This document shows, piece after piece, positions 19,196-29,383 of a stretch of 64,000 nt of DNA (positions within the stretch are counted from its first letter, which is position 1; each line of letters opens with the position of its first letter). A program made the position numbers and the translations under genes. Origin of the DNA: an uncultured cyanobacterium (lineage in GTDB: Bacteria; Cyanobacteriota; Vampirovibrionia; Gastranaerophilales; Gastranaerophilaceae); contig CALYTW010000002.1 of the NCBI GenBank assembly GCA_945487905.1, forward strand, positions 1 through 64,000. The letters run 5' to 3'. The notes beneath the pieces are model-generated. The model saw only the letters and a program-made list of their open reading frames with translations, searched no databases and had not been told where the DNA came from.

Positions 19196-19225
19196 AAAAA
19201 AAGACGGCAAAGCCGTCTTTTTTTT
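19196..19225. terminator. Bidirectional intrinsic terminator
   Basis: Stem GACGGC-AAA-GCCGTC (203-217 of the 19 kb region) is flanked by A- and T-runs, so it can stop both the YtxH operon and the convergent 19224 gene. Confidence 0.9.
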
Positions 19226-19637
19226 ATTTTAAACTTCCTTTTATGACAACCTTTTGAAAAACTTTATTTTTAGGGACACTGCTACCCATTTTTATAAGCA
19301 AATCATACGCAAATTCTAATGCCGATTTCTTTTTTGCATTATAAACATATTCAATCGGCTTTGATTCAATGTAGTCACCATAGTTTTTAGGTAGCAAAAC
19401 AAAAGACTTTGGTTTATATCTCGTAAAAATAACTTTAGGAAAACCTTTATCTGTTTCGCCTATATCCATTTTTACTCTTATATGCATGTATGAACTTTCG
19501 ATATTCTTACGAGCTGAATTCAGCTTTTCTTCTTTGTTATGTTCAAGTGCATAATTGACAACCTGACGTAAACCTTCGCTATCTATGAATTTTGCTTTAA
19601 AACTTGTGTTGTTATTTTGTATCTGCATACTATACAT
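19224..19637 (-). CDS. Hypothetical protein with N-terminal SFKAKF motif
   Basis: A 137-residue predicted soluble protein of unknown function. It opens MYSMQIQNNNTSFKAKF; a short Asn-rich leader ending in F-K/R-A or similar also occurs in the genes at 39362 and 54528. The body is basic, with mixed alpha/beta pattern and no TM helix. Three bases separate it from the upstream metallopeptidase gene, so the two are co-transcribed. Confidence 0.65.
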   Translation of the reverse strand: MYSMQIQNNNTSFKAKFIDSEGLRQVVNYALEHNKEEKLNSARKNIESSYMHIRVKMDIGETDKGFPKVIFTRYKPKSFVLLPKNYGDYIESKPIEYVYNAKKKSALEFAYDLLIKMGSSVPKNKVFQKVVIKGSLK

Positions 19638-19640
19638 AAA

Positions 19641-20453
19641 TCACGTCAAACAATTTTTTGCTATTTCTATAAAATTCGCTATATATTTGATTTTTGGCGT
19701 GTTTTTATTATAAAAAACGTACAAAGCCGGAGCTTTTGCCTGCATTATTTCAGGTCTCAAAATATAGTATTCAAAAGAACGGGATATTAATTCCGAAACT
19801 GAATTGTAATATCGGTTTAATCTTGATATTTTTGAAGTTATTCGTTTTAACATTCTGCGTTTTGATTGTATCATTAAATATTTTTTACAAACATCACTCA
19901 TTTTAGGAAAACTTTTATCTATATCATCTATAGATAAGATTCTAAACCCGAAACCTTCAATAACTTTAACTCTGTCATATTTTAAAAGATACTTTGCAGG
20001 CTTTTGTATTTCGTTTTCTATAATCTTAAAAGGCTCGCTTATCTTAAAATCGGGGTAAATATTCTTAATAAATTTAGATAATTCGGAAATTTCCGATTTT
20101 AAAGTCTCTTTTTGATGAAACAAGGGTTTTATTGAGCATTTAGGTATAGAATCTACCGTCAGATTTATTAAATCGTCTTCATACAGATTGTAATCACTTC
20201 CGAATAAAAATTCCGCCGACTTTAAAGTCTTGTCATATTTATAGTGAACATAGTGAGCAAATTCATGCACAAGAACCCTCAAGATTTCGGTTTCATTCAA
20301 TCCGTTTGAAATATCAATTCTATAGTTATTTTTACCCACAACTTTAAAAAAGCCCTTGTTTCCACGGGCATTGTTTCTGCCTATATTAACCTCTACCCCC
20401 TGAGATTCAATATATTCAACTAATTTTGTGATGCAGTCTCTTTCGCAAGCCAT
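19641..20453 (-). CDS. HEXXH-type metallopeptidase-like protein
   Basis: A 270-residue predicted zinc peptidase of ImmA/IrrE-like type: VLVHEFAHYVHYKYDK supplies HEFAH, the two zinc histidines and catalytic glutamate. The rest is basic and helical, with no signal peptide. I chose ATG 20453 (GGAAGA about ten bases before); the TTG at 20474 lies further inside cutA. It overlaps the cutA 3' end by 34 bases. Substrate unknown. Confidence 0.7.
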   Translation of the reverse strand: MACERDCITKLVEYIESQGVEVNIGRNNARGNKGFFKVVGKNNYRIDISNGLNETEILRVLVHEFAHYVHYKYDKTLKSAEFLFGSDYNLYEDDLINLTVDSIPKCSIKPLFHQKETLKSEISELSKFIKNIYPDFKISEPFKIIENEIQKPAKYLLKYDRVKVIEGFGFRILSIDDIDKSFPKMSDVCKKYLMIQSKRRMLKRITSKISRLNRYYNSVSELISRSFEYYILRPEIMQAKAPALYVFYNKNTPKIKYIANFIEIAKNCLT

Positions 20454-20743
20454 TTTAAATAATCTTCCGAACAATCCACTATCGGCAGGGCAATAATTTC
20501 CGGCACACTGTATGTGTGCATGTCTTCAATTACAAGCTTTATCTTGCCATAATTAGAACGTCTCGTTTTTATCATCATTAATATTTCTTTTTCTTCACAA
20601 ATTTCGCCTTCCCAAGAAAATATGGATTTTACATTTTCAACCATTGAAACACACGCTGCCAAACGATGTTTCATCAAAACAGCCGTTATTTCTTTTGCTA
20701 ATTTTTTATTCGGAACTGTACAATAAATAACGATAATATCCAT
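20420..20743 (-). CDS. cutA: Divalent cation tolerance protein CutA
   Basis: Small trimeric PII-like protein linked to divalent metal tolerance; its biochemical role is unsettled. The family pattern is clear: YCTVPNKKLAKEI near the start, LAACVSMVENVKSIFSWEG in the middle and HTYSVPEIIALPI near the end. 107 residues is normal. It lies 11 bases after the glcD-like gene and overlaps the metallopeptidase start. Confidence 0.95.
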   Translation of the reverse strand: MDIIVIYCTVPNKKLAKEITAVLMKHRLAACVSMVENVKSIFSWEGEICEEKEILMMIKTRRSNYGKIKLVIEDMHTYSVPEIIALPIVDCSEDYLKWLAKETASQN

Positions 20744-20754
20744 CTTAACTCCTT

Positions 20755-22140
20755 TTATAACTCGAAAATCTTGTCCGGATTAAGTATATTTTGCGGATCA
20801 AAAATATTCTTAATCATTTTCATATATTCAATTGCATTACCATCAACAGTATCTTTCATATAAAATTTCTTTTCAAGACCTACACCGTGTTCTGCAGATA
20901 TCGTTCCGCCTAATAAAACAGCGGTTTTATATATTTCTGCTTTTGCATCAGTACAGTTCTTAAATTCATTTTCATTATCTAAATTCAAAGCAAATTGCGG
21001 GTGTATATTCCCGTCTCCTGCATGTCCTACCAAACACATTTTTAAATTATACTTTTTAGCAGTTTTCTGACAAACATCTGCCATTTTTGCCAAATTTTCT
21101 CTCGGAACTATTATATCATCTGTAACAACATCCGGTGCGAGTCTTGCAGCTGCGGCAAAAGCTGTTCTTCTTGCTTTCCAAACAGTATCTGCATTATTTT
21201 CATCCGATATTTTGATTTCCGATGCACCTGATTGCTCTAGAACATTAACTGCTGATTCCAACTGATAATCCATTGACGCTCGGTATCCATCTAACATTAG
21301 CAAAAGCAAGCACTCTTTATCCGTTTTCATACCGCATTTTGCAAAATCTTCAACAGCCTTTATTGCATTTTTATCCATAAAATCAATTGCCGACGGAAAA
21401 ATATTGCTGCCAATTATTTTATTTACGGCAAGCATGCCTGAATTTAAAGTATCAAAATACGCTGAAATCGCATATTTCGTTTCCGGTTTAGGAATAAGCT
21501 TCAATGTCGCCTCAACTATAACGGCAAGAGTTCCTTCACTCCCAACCATTAATTGTGCAAGATGGTAGCCAACAGAGTCTTTTGCTGTATTTGCCCCCAA
21601 TGTCATAAGTCTGCCGTCTGCTGTAACAACTTTCAGCGACAAAACATAATCCTTTGTTGTTCCGTATTTAAAACCCATTGCCCCACCTGACGATTGTGCT
21701 ATTGCCCCCCCGATTGTTGACACTGCATAATTAGAAGGATCCGGCGGGAAAAAAAGACCTATTTTTTCTGTCTCTTGTTTCAATTTGCCTAAAACGACTC
21801 CGGGTTGAACTGTAGCTGTCATGTTCGCAGAATCTATTTCCAAAATTTTATCCATTTTAGAAAAGTTTAGCACTATTCCGCCCTTATTACTGACACATGC
21901 ACCAACCATATTTGTTCCTGCACCGCGTGATATTACCGGAATTTTATGCTCATTAGCATATTTAAGGATACGTTGTACATCCTCAATCGTTTCAGCAAAA
22001 ACAACCACATCTGGAATAACATCCGGCTTTACTAAATTTGAGGAATCTTGGGCATAACAATAACATTCTTCCTCGGAAGTAAGAATATTATTGTGATTTA
22101 AAAATGATTTCATTTCTTGGATTTTATTTTTCAACAACAT
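20755..22140 (-). CDS. FAD-linked oxidase, GlcD-like
   Basis: A 461-residue flavoprotein of the GlcD/D-lactate dehydrogenase group. The FAD-binding-4 domain shows PVISRGAGTNMVG and AQSSGGAMGFKYGTTKDYV; the C-terminal FAD-oxidase domain shows VGHAGDGNIHP and ISAEHGVGLEKK. It oxidises a 2-hydroxyacid such as glycolate or D-lactate. No glcE or glcF partner is adjacent. The start overlaps the end of the coiled-coil gene by 17 bases; Met10 is an alternative. Confidence 0.9.
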   Translation of the reverse strand: MLLKNKIQEMKSFLNHNNILTSEEECYCYAQDSSNLVKPDVIPDVVVFAETIEDVQRILKYANEHKIPVISRGAGTNMVGACVSNKGGIVLNFSKMDKILEIDSANMTATVQPGVVLGKLKQETEKIGLFFPPDPSNYAVSTIGGAIAQSSGGAMGFKYGTTKDYVLSLKVVTADGRLMTLGANTAKDSVGYHLAQLMVGSEGTLAVIVEATLKLIPKPETKYAISAYFDTLNSGMLAVNKIIGSNIFPSAIDFMDKNAIKAVEDFAKCGMKTDKECLLLLMLDGYRASMDYQLESAVNVLEQSGASEIKISDENNADTVWKARRTAFAAAARLAPDVVTDDIIVPRENLAKMADVCQKTAKKYNLKMCLVGHAGDGNIHPQFALNLDNENEFKNCTDAKAEIYKTAVLLGGTISAEHGVGLEKKFYMKDTVDGNAIEYMKMIKNIFDPQNILNPDKIFEL

Positions 22141-25100
22141 GTGATGCTATTTTTTCAATACTTTTATTTAATTTCGCTATTTGCCTGTCCATCCCGCCAA
22201 CTTTTTTAGTCAACTGGGCAGTATCTTTTTCATCTAACATATCAACCATTTTTTTCATTTTTGATTCTAAAGAATCAATTTTTTCCTGTTGAGTTGTTAT
22301 TTTATCTCCAATGGCGGCAAGAAATCTGTTCAAAGTTTCTTCCATTGGTTTCATATCAAACTTATCGTTTTTGCTATTTATTGTTGTTTCAACAATGATT
22401 TTGTCTAACTTTGCTTCCAGTGCCGATATTTTCTTTGCCTGTTTATCAAAAACATTTCCCAGCGCTTCGATAAGTTCAACATTGTCCGAATTATCTTCAG
22501 ATTCAGCTTTCATATCCTGAAGCATAACCTTTATCTGACCGATATCATCCAAGGTATCGACTTTATTTGATATTTCATTAATCTGATTACCAGCATTGTC
22601 AACCCACTCAGCCAGATACTCAAATACCTCGTTGAATACTTGATTATTTTTCGCACCATTTTGTATCATTGTATTGATGGCATTCAATTTTGAGTTAATC
22701 TTGTCCATCCCTGACTCCTGGGCAAAATTTCTTGTCCTTTCATCCAAGTCATTAATAACAAGTTTAAAATCATGAAGATTGTCTTTCAAAGTCTTGTATG
22801 ATTCATCCGAAGCCAAAATAAGCTTGTTTGTTCTTGTACTGATACTTACAATGTCTTCTGTTAAACTGTCAAAAGATTTTTTGTCGGGCAAATCTTCTTT
22901 GATAGATTCTACCAGTTTATACACACCTTCAGTAGATTCCATTAATTTATCAAAATCTCCACTGTAATTGTCCGTATTGTCCTTCATTTCTTTAAGAACA
23001 ATGCGCAAATTAGCTATATCTGATTCCAAATCCTGCAAGCTGTATATATAATCAACATCTCCTTCTGATGATATTATGCTTGTAATTTTATCATTTATCA
23101 GGCTGATTTCTTTTCTTACAGAATCAATCCTGTCATCTGATTTTGTAATTATATGGCTCAGAATCTTAATTAATTCATCATGTTTTTCCTGAATAAAATC
23201 AAGTATTTCTTCCTGTTCTGTTACAAAAGATATTTGGTTGAAAATATTCAAAAATTGAGTAATAATATCAGACTTAGTTTCTTTCAACGCCGTTCCGATA
23301 ATTTCTTCTACATTCTGTGCCTCTAACTGTTCGGAAAGGTTATCTGCTGTTGCTAGCAACAAATTATTTACACTCTCAAAACCTTTATTAATCTTTTCGT
23401 GTGAATCAAGGTTTTCAAGCTTTTCTGATAACTGATTCAATTTATCAACTATCGTATATTTTACCATTGTATCAAGCTCTGCTACATCCGGAAGATTCGA
23501 TGCACAGATATCATTAATATCTTGAATGTAGGACATTTGTTCTTTTATCAAAGATTCCAACGATGTAATCTGTTTGTTTATTGATGCCTGAAAAGCTTCA
23601 TCAAAAGATTTATTTGATATTTGCGAACGTAAATGTTCAAAGCAATCATTCAATTGTCTTATTTCGCTGTTTGTACTGTCAGAAGTCTGTTTGATTGTTT
23701 CAATTAAGTTGTTTATTTTGTTTTCGATTTCATTCTTAGTATCGTGAAAATCCGATAAAACATTGTCTATAGAAGCCTTAACTTCTTCAAATAGCGCATT
23801 GTGCTTATTTGAAACAAGTTTTATTTCTTCGTATTTATCTACTACCGTATCTACAAACTTCTTATCAAATAATGCCAGTTTGTCTTCAACGCTCTGATTT
23901 CCGCCGGATATCATTTCTGTGATTTTTGCAGAAAATTCGCCTATAAAAGTTCCGATTTTTTCGTTTACTCTGTCTGCCGCAGAATTTACAAGAATTTCAT
24001 TCGCTACACGAAAATCAGAAATCTCACCTTTAAACACATCAACACTTAGCATTTTGTTCAAATCAGAAATTGTATTATCCAAAATAGAAGTAATGTCTAT
24101 TTTTAGGTTATCTAACTTTTCCGAAATCATGGAAGAATCAGTCTTAACATCCAAATAAGATTTTAAATCTTCAATATTATTATAAATTTGGTTTGCTACT
24201 ACTGTTTCTATGCCGGTTGTGACCTGTATAACTATATCCTGCTGAGATTTTTTAACAAAATCAAAGTGATCTATAAGCTCCCTTATAACAGCATCCGTTT
24301 CTTTTTCTATATCTTCAGAAACTGCGTTTAATTTTTGCTGTATCACATTTGATATAAAATCTCTTATTTCAACAACCGACTGCTTACCCAATTCAATCTG
24401 TTCCAAAAGCTTGTCTGTTGAAGATTCTATTGTTTTCACCTCGTTTACGGATGTTTCCGCTGTTGTATTCATTATTTGCTGTAATCTGTCATTTGTATCT
24501 GAAATAAATCCTTTCAGAAGATCATTAGAATCCTCTACAGAACCTGTAAGCGATGCTATCTCAGCCCTTATCGCATTTTCTGCATCCAAATGTTCCCCGG
24601 ATATTGCATTTATGGTATCAAATTTTGATGTTATCTTTTCCGAAATTGATTCCAGCATATTATTTATTTCATCAGCTCTCGCTCCGGTTTCCTGAACTTG
24701 AATATCAAGAACGGAATCGACATACTTAGTCATATCATCAAGCTGGGCTTTAAGATTTTGAGTTAAAATTTCATTATTTGATTCTAATTCTTTTGTAAAA
24801 TCATCCAATCTGTCTTTTAAGGCGTTATAGTCTATTTCTGCAATCTTAATATTTTCATCTAATATATTTTTTAACCTGTCAGAAATTTCGTCAATTTGGC
24901 GAATGTTGCTCTCTGCTTGATCTGCCCATACAGTCTTCATTACGGAATTTATATCCGATATACGTTCCTGTAGATAAGATGACTGTGTCTGAGCTTTTTC
25001 CGTAAGCACATCAAAAGTTTCTTCAATTTTTGTTTTATAATCTTCCAGTTTTTGCGTTAAATTTTCATCAATTTTTTCAGATATATTTCTGTATTCATCA

Positions 25101-28100
25101 TTAATCTTATCTACAAGTGTTTGTTCGGATTTGTCATTCAGAATTGTCATCTGTGAAATCAGCGATTCAAAATTACTTTCAATAATTGAAAACTGCCTGG
25201 TTAAATCACTGTCTATATTATCGTCTATTTTACTCAATGTTAGTTTTACGGTTTCAAAACAATCTATTATAAGATTTGTTTTTGCCGAGATATCGTCAAT
25301 AGTTTTGTTGTTTAATGTTTGAGCAAGATCTCTTAATCCGTCAAAGGAATCAAGTATCTGTGTTAAGGCGTTATTTCTTGTATTTCTTGACTCATCGGAT
25401 ATTGTATCAATCTTTGATTTAAGAATTTCATAACACTCATTTACTCTTGATATAACATAATTATCGCTGTTTACATTTTCTCCTGCATACGCAGTTATTT
25501 GCTCTTTTAAACTGTTTATATGTTCAAAAATTTCGTTCAGACCCAATTTTCTGCCTTCGGTAATTCCGTCATACATATCTCTCATTGAGTTATCAAGACT
25601 TATTAAATCCGAACTTATTTTATTGAAAGCTTCTTTTCTCGCAGAACTTTCTTCCGAAAGTGTATTTGCAATCACAGTTTTCAAACTGGTATAATTTTCT
25701 TCAAAATTATTCAAAATATCCTCTTTGGAAGAAGAACTTTTTGAAGAAATATCGGATATGAGCGTTTTTACTTCATCTAATCTCGCAGTCAATGATTCCA
25801 GTGCAATACTTCTTGATTCGTTATTCGAATTTGTTAGTTCATTAATTGAATTCTTCAGCTCTTTTAATGAATCATTCAGATTGTTGACCACTGTTTCTCT
25901 TGAGGATGAGCTTGATGAAGACAAAACTTCAATCTGAGATTTTATATTTTCAAAATTTGCAAGAAGCATATCCATAGATTTTTCTCTTGACTCAATATTG
26001 AGAGCAGATTTTTCTTCAATTTTGTTTTTTATATTTTCAAAATTAGCTAATATAGTATTTAGAGCATTCTTTCTTTCGTCTCCGCTTAACAATGAAAGCT
26101 CTTGAACTGACGATTTTACGCCATTTATTGTTTCTATTAAATTATCAAGCGCTAATACTCTGGACTCTGTATTTTCTGAAAAAGAATTTTTAATTAAAGA
26201 TTTTAATTCCGTCAAATCTCCAAGCAAAGCTTCCAAGGCAGTATTTCTTGATGCTGTGTTTTCGGAATTATTACTTTCTAATTGAGTTTTTACACTTTCT
26301 AAAGAAGCATTAAGTTCTTGCAAATTCTTGTTATTAAGATTTTCTATCATAAACCTGAATTCGTTAACTTTATCTGCACTTTCACATGTAAATTCATTCT
26401 TGAACTCTGTCACACGTTCAAGTAAAGCATTTCTCAATGCAGACAATTTGCTATCGAATTCGGCATTTATATCATTGGCAGCATTTACAAGCTTTTCAAA
26501 CCTTCCGGCATTATCCAGATTGTTAACATTAATAAGTTCTCTTAAATCTTCATATGTGTTTCTTACTTCAACCAGTTTGTCATAAGAATTTCTTATATCT
26601 TTTCTTAAATTTTCCGTGCTTAATGTTACAATTTCGTTAATTTTTGCATATTGCTTTGCGTTATCGGATTCCAAATCTTTAAGATTGTTTTCAACCTGTA
26701 CTCGTATTATATCAACTATATCTCTTACATTTTCTACATAGTTAAGATTTGTCTCTTTTAGCGTATTGGCAATTCCATCTATCTTTTTATCCAGTTCCTC
26801 TGTAGGAAACTCTTTTGATTCACTTACATAAGAAATTACGTCAACAAGAGAATCAGAAATTTTTTCCATTGTTTCTTTTACATAGCTCAATGCCGAAGCC
26901 TGAGTTTTCTTAAATTCATCTTCCACGCTGTCTAATTTGCTTATTAAAAGCTCGTATTTGCCATACAAATCTTTTGTAATATTTTCCGAAAGTTCGTTTG
27001 ATGCAGAATCAATTATCGTATTTAAATCCTGTTTTGATGCATAAATATCTGCTCTTAAATCCTTAACCGTATCGACAAAATTCAATGCAAGAATACTGTC
27101 GACAGAACCCCTCAATGTTTCAAACATCCTTGTCATGTTTGAAATTTCAACAACAGATGAATCCATCTTGTAATCAAGAACACTTGAAAGATTTTTGATA
27201 TTTTCCACCTGCTCGCACAATTTAGCGGATGCTTCGGCGGTTGTAAATTCTTGAGTTTCAAGAGATTCTTTAAGAGCTGTTTCAAACAAATTTAACCTGT
27301 CTGATATATTTGAAAACATTGCATTGTTTGCTGATACATCATTTTCGTCAATTTGGGAAACTATTCTTTTTAACTCTGCAATATTTTCAAATACAGTTCC
27401 AAAACTGCTTTCACATATTGCAGAAAGTTCTGTTTGCGACTGGCTCAGTCTTGTGCTTAAAGAATCCGCACTCAGAGTAATGTTATTTATGATCTTATTA
27501 AGATTGGATTCACTTAAATTTGCATATTTTTCTGCACTGCTGTCTATATAAGCTTTTATACCGGATTCTTTTGAGTCAATCGATGCTAAGACCGAATCAA
27601 AATGGGTATTTAAGTTCAGAGAGCGAATATTTTCCAAAATAGATGAAATGCTGTCTGACGTTAAACTTATATTCTCCTTTAAATTAGAAGTTGTTTCAAT
27701 TATGTTATCTAAAACTGTCGATAAAGATGTCTTAAATTCGTCAAAAGCAGTATCGTCTTTTATTTCTTTAAGCTTTGCTTCAAGTCTGCCCAAATTATCA
27801 ATTACAGCTTGAGTATTTTGACTCTCAATATCTTCCAGTCCCGTCTTCAAGCCGGCAATTATACTTACCGAAGCATCTATTTTATCGGCAAGCACATCTA
27901 TCTTAGCATATTTGTCCCCTATTTCCTCTATGTTTTCGTTAAGACTTCGGTTCAAGAGCCTAATTTCATCAATATTTTTACTTGTCTGCTCAAAGTCCGA
28001 CTTTGTAGCAATATCTTTCAATGAATTTTCTACAGTCTCGGTTTTTTTATCTAAAAGCTGAATCGCCGATAAAAGAGCGTTTGAAGACATTTCAAGTCCT

Positions 28101-28720
28101 TGAAAATTATCTGCAAATCTGTCCAGATACTCTGTCTTATCTATGCTCGACAAAGTTTTTGCAAGTGTCTTGAAATTATCGTTTAAACTTATAACAATAG
28201 AATCAAAACCATTGTTAAGTCTTTCTAAATCAGGTTTTAAAAGTGTTATGTTTTTTATAATATCTTTCTTCTGAGAATCATCGGAACGTATGGCATCCAA
28301 ACGCAAAGTTATGTCCGTCAGTGATTCTTTTTGGGCAACAACTTCTCTTGAAAATACCGAAAGATTTGTTGCTACTATGTCATACCATTCTTTAAATTCT
28401 GAGGCTTTTGGCAATTGATTGCTATTTTTAAGAAGGTTTGAGAACAAGGCTTCTATTGCACCAAACTTGGATAATAGAACACTGTGGCGTTCTTCAAGGC
28501 TTTGTTTTAACTCTGTTAAAAATATTTTTATTAAGTCAATATCTTCTTCTGTGTTAATTTTTTCAAGCTTAGCATTTATACCGCTTAAAAGCTTATCAAC
28601 ATCCGAAGTATTCAAAATGCCCTGCGCTCTTATTGAATTTAAAAGCGTTTTTATTGTATCAAAGTTCTCATTCATCTCATTCAAATTATCAATATCTGCC
28701 ATAAACCCACTATCCCACAT
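22124..28720 (-). CDS. Giant coiled-coil protein with 29-residue repeats
   Basis: A 2198-residue protein that is almost entirely helical, rich in Ser, Asn, Asp, Lys and Ile/Leu, with no signal peptide or TM helix. It matches no family I know. Residues about 795-1229 are at least 14 consecutive 29-residue repeats with no gaps (for example SRSIALESLTARLDEVKTLI and GRKLGLNEIFEHINSLKEQI begin successive units). A 29-residue period is four heptads plus one (8 turns), expected for a nearly untwisted rod. If extended, the whole protein would exceed 250 nm. It could be a cytoskeletal or surface-linked scaffold. An alternative start is Met7. Confidence 0.75.
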   Translation of the reverse strand: MWDSGFMADIDNLNEMNENFDTIKTLLNSIRAQGILNTSDVDKLLSGINAKLEKINTEEDIDLIKIFLTELKQSLEERHSVLLSKFGAIEALFSNLLKNSNQLPKASEFKEWYDIVATNLSVFSREVVAQKESLTDITLRLDAIRSDDSQKKDIIKNITLLKPDLERLNNGFDSIVISLNDNFKTLAKTLSSIDKTEYLDRFADNFQGLEMSSNALLSAIQLLDKKTETVENSLKDIATKSDFEQTSKNIDEIRLLNRSLNENIEEIGDKYAKIDVLADKIDASVSIIAGLKTGLEDIESQNTQAVIDNLGRLEAKLKEIKDDTAFDEFKTSLSTVLDNIIETTSNLKENISLTSDSISSILENIRSLNLNTHFDSVLASIDSKESGIKAYIDSSAEKYANLSESNLNKIINNITLSADSLSTRLSQSQTELSAICESSFGTVFENIAELKRIVSQIDENDVSANNAMFSNISDRLNLFETALKESLETQEFTTAEASAKLCEQVENIKNLSSVLDYKMDSSVVEISNMTRMFETLRGSVDSILALNFVDTVKDLRADIYASKQDLNTIIDSASNELSENITKDLYGKYELLISKLDSVEDEFKKTQASALSYVKETMEKISDSLVDVISYVSESKEFPTEELDKKIDGIANTLKETNLNYVENVRDIVDIIRVQVENNLKDLESDNAKQYAKINEIVTLSTENLRKDIRNSYDKLVEVRNTYEDLRELINVNNLDNAGRFEKLVNAANDINAEFDSKLSALRNALLERVTEFKNEFTCESADKVNEFRFMIENLNNKNLQELNASLESVKTQLESNNSENTASRNTALEALLGDLTELKSLIKNSFSENTESRVLALDNLIETINGVKSSVQELSLLSGDERKNALNTILANFENIKNKIEEKSALNIESREKSMDMLLANFENIKSQIEVLSSSSSSSRETVVNNLNDSLKELKNSINELTNSNNESRSIALESLTARLDEVKTLISDISSKSSSSKEDILNNFEENYTSLKTVIANTLSEESSARKEAFNKISSDLISLDNSMRDMYDGITEGRKLGLNEIFEHINSLKEQITAYAGENVNSDNYVISRVNECYEILKSKIDTISDESRNTRNNALTQILDSFDGLRDLAQTLNNKTIDDISAKTNLIIDCFETVKLTLSKIDDNIDSDLTRQFSIIESNFESLISQMTILNDKSEQTLVDKINDEYRNISEKIDENLTQKLEDYKTKIEETFDVLTEKAQTQSSYLQERISDINSVMKTVWADQAESNIRQIDEISDRLKNILDENIKIAEIDYNALKDRLDDFTKELESNNEILTQNLKAQLDDMTKYVDSVLDIQVQETGARADEINNMLESISEKITSKFDTINAISGEHLDAENAIRAEIASLTGSVEDSNDLLKGFISDTNDRLQQIMNTTAETSVNEVKTIESSTDKLLEQIELGKQSVVEIRDFISNVIQQKLNAVSEDIEKETDAVIRELIDHFDFVKKSQQDIVIQVTTGIETVVANQIYNNIEDLKSYLDVKTDSSMISEKLDNLKIDITSILDNTISDLNKMLSVDVFKGEISDFRVANEILVNSAADRVNEKIGTFIGEFSAKITEMISGGNQSVEDKLALFDKKFVDTVVDKYEEIKLVSNKHNALFEEVKASIDNVLSDFHDTKNEIENKINNLIETIKQTSDSTNSEIRQLNDCFEHLRSQISNKSFDEAFQASINKQITSLESLIKEQMSYIQDINDICASNLPDVAELDTMVKYTIVDKLNQLSEKLENLDSHEKINKGFESVNNLLLATADNLSEQLEAQNVEEIIGTALKETKSDIITQFLNIFNQISFVTEQEEILDFIQEKHDELIKILSHIITKSDDRIDSVRKEISLINDKITSIISSEGDVDYIYSLQDLESDIANLRIVLKEMKDNTDNYSGDFDKLMESTEGVYKLVESIKEDLPDKKSFDSLTEDIVSISTRTNKLILASDESYKTLKDNLHDFKLVINDLDERTRNFAQESGMDKINSKLNAINTMIQNGAKNNQVFNEVFEYLAEWVDNAGNQINEISNKVDTLDDIGQIKVMLQDMKAESEDNSDNVELIEALGNVFDKQAKKISALEAKLDKIIVETTINSKNDKFDMKPMEETLNRFLAAIGDKITTQQEKIDSLESKMKKMVDMLDEKDTAQLTKKVGGMDRQIAKLNKSIEKIASHVVEK
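25034..26338 (-). repeat. Tandem 87-bp coding repeats (29-residue units)
   Basis: Fifteen units, all 29 codons, lie between residues 795 and 1229 of the coiled-coil protein. Each unit opens with a small or polar residue then Arg/Lys (SRNTALE, SRVLALD, SREKSMD, SRETVVN, ARKEAFN, GRKLGLN) and contains a conserved L/F-x-x-I/V-K pattern near position 16. DNA identity is low, so duplication is old and under protein-level selection. Confidence 0.75.
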
Positions 28721-28801
28721 CTTAATTTAGTAATAACTTTAATAATTATATAATACTATAAACATAGTGACAAATATTAATTTTTTTTTTAAAATTATCC
28801 T

Positions 28802-29383
28802 ATGAATTACATTTTTTTCTTTTTGATAGGGATTTCTATTTTAGCCGGAGTTATTAACGGAACGCTGGGAGAACTAACAACTGCTATGCTGGATTCATGC
28901 AATACTGCCGTTAAAGTAGCATTTTCATTAATTGGAATCATGGCATTCTGGCTCGGAATAATGCGTATAGCAGAAAAATCCGGGTTGGTAAACCTTATTT
29001 CAAAACTTCTGTTCCCGATTGCTAAACTCCTTTTTAAGGATATAAAGAAGGATTCTCCCGCCATAGGAGATATTACGATGAGCATAAGCGCTAATGCATT
29101 AGGACTGACCAATGCCGCAACACCAATCGGTTTAAAAGTTATGAAAGAGCTTCAGGAAGAAAATCCCGATAAAGACAGCGCTACTGACAGCATGTGTATG
29201 TTCCTCGGGATGAATACCGCAGGTTTTCAACTTGTTCCTGCAACTGTTATAGCTATTCTAACAGGATTGGGATGCAATAATCCTTCAAAAATAATTATAC
29301 CTACTTTGATTGTAACAACTATTGCTTTTATGACAGCCATTTTGACTGCACTGATTCTGAAAAAAATATGGAGGGATAACTGA
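28802..29383 (+). CDS. spmA: SpmA-like nucleoside-recognition domain membrane protein
   Basis: A 193-residue membrane protein of the SpmA family, first known from spore dehydration in Bacillus but widespread in non-sporulators. It has the gate domain pattern (KVAFSLIGIMAFWLGIMRI, ISANALGLTNAATPIG, GMNTAGFQLVPA). It overlaps spmB by one base (TGATG). No spore genes are present. Transported substrate unknown. Confidence 0.9.
   Translation: MNYIFFFLIGISILAGVINGTLGELTTAMLDSCNTAVKVAFSLIGIMAFWLGIMRIAEKSGLVNLISKLLFPIAKLLFKDIKKDSPAIGDITMSISANALGLTNAATPIGLKVMKELQEENPDKDSATDSMCMFLGMNTAGFQLVPATVIAILTGLGCNNPSKIIIPTLIVTTIAFMTAILTALILKKIWRDN

Noticed and set aside
22311-28730. Plus-strand Ser/Phe-rich frames opposite the coiled-coil gene
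   Set aside because: Antisense of Asp/Glu/Lys/Leu codons reads as Ser/Phe; none has a ribosome site or family match.
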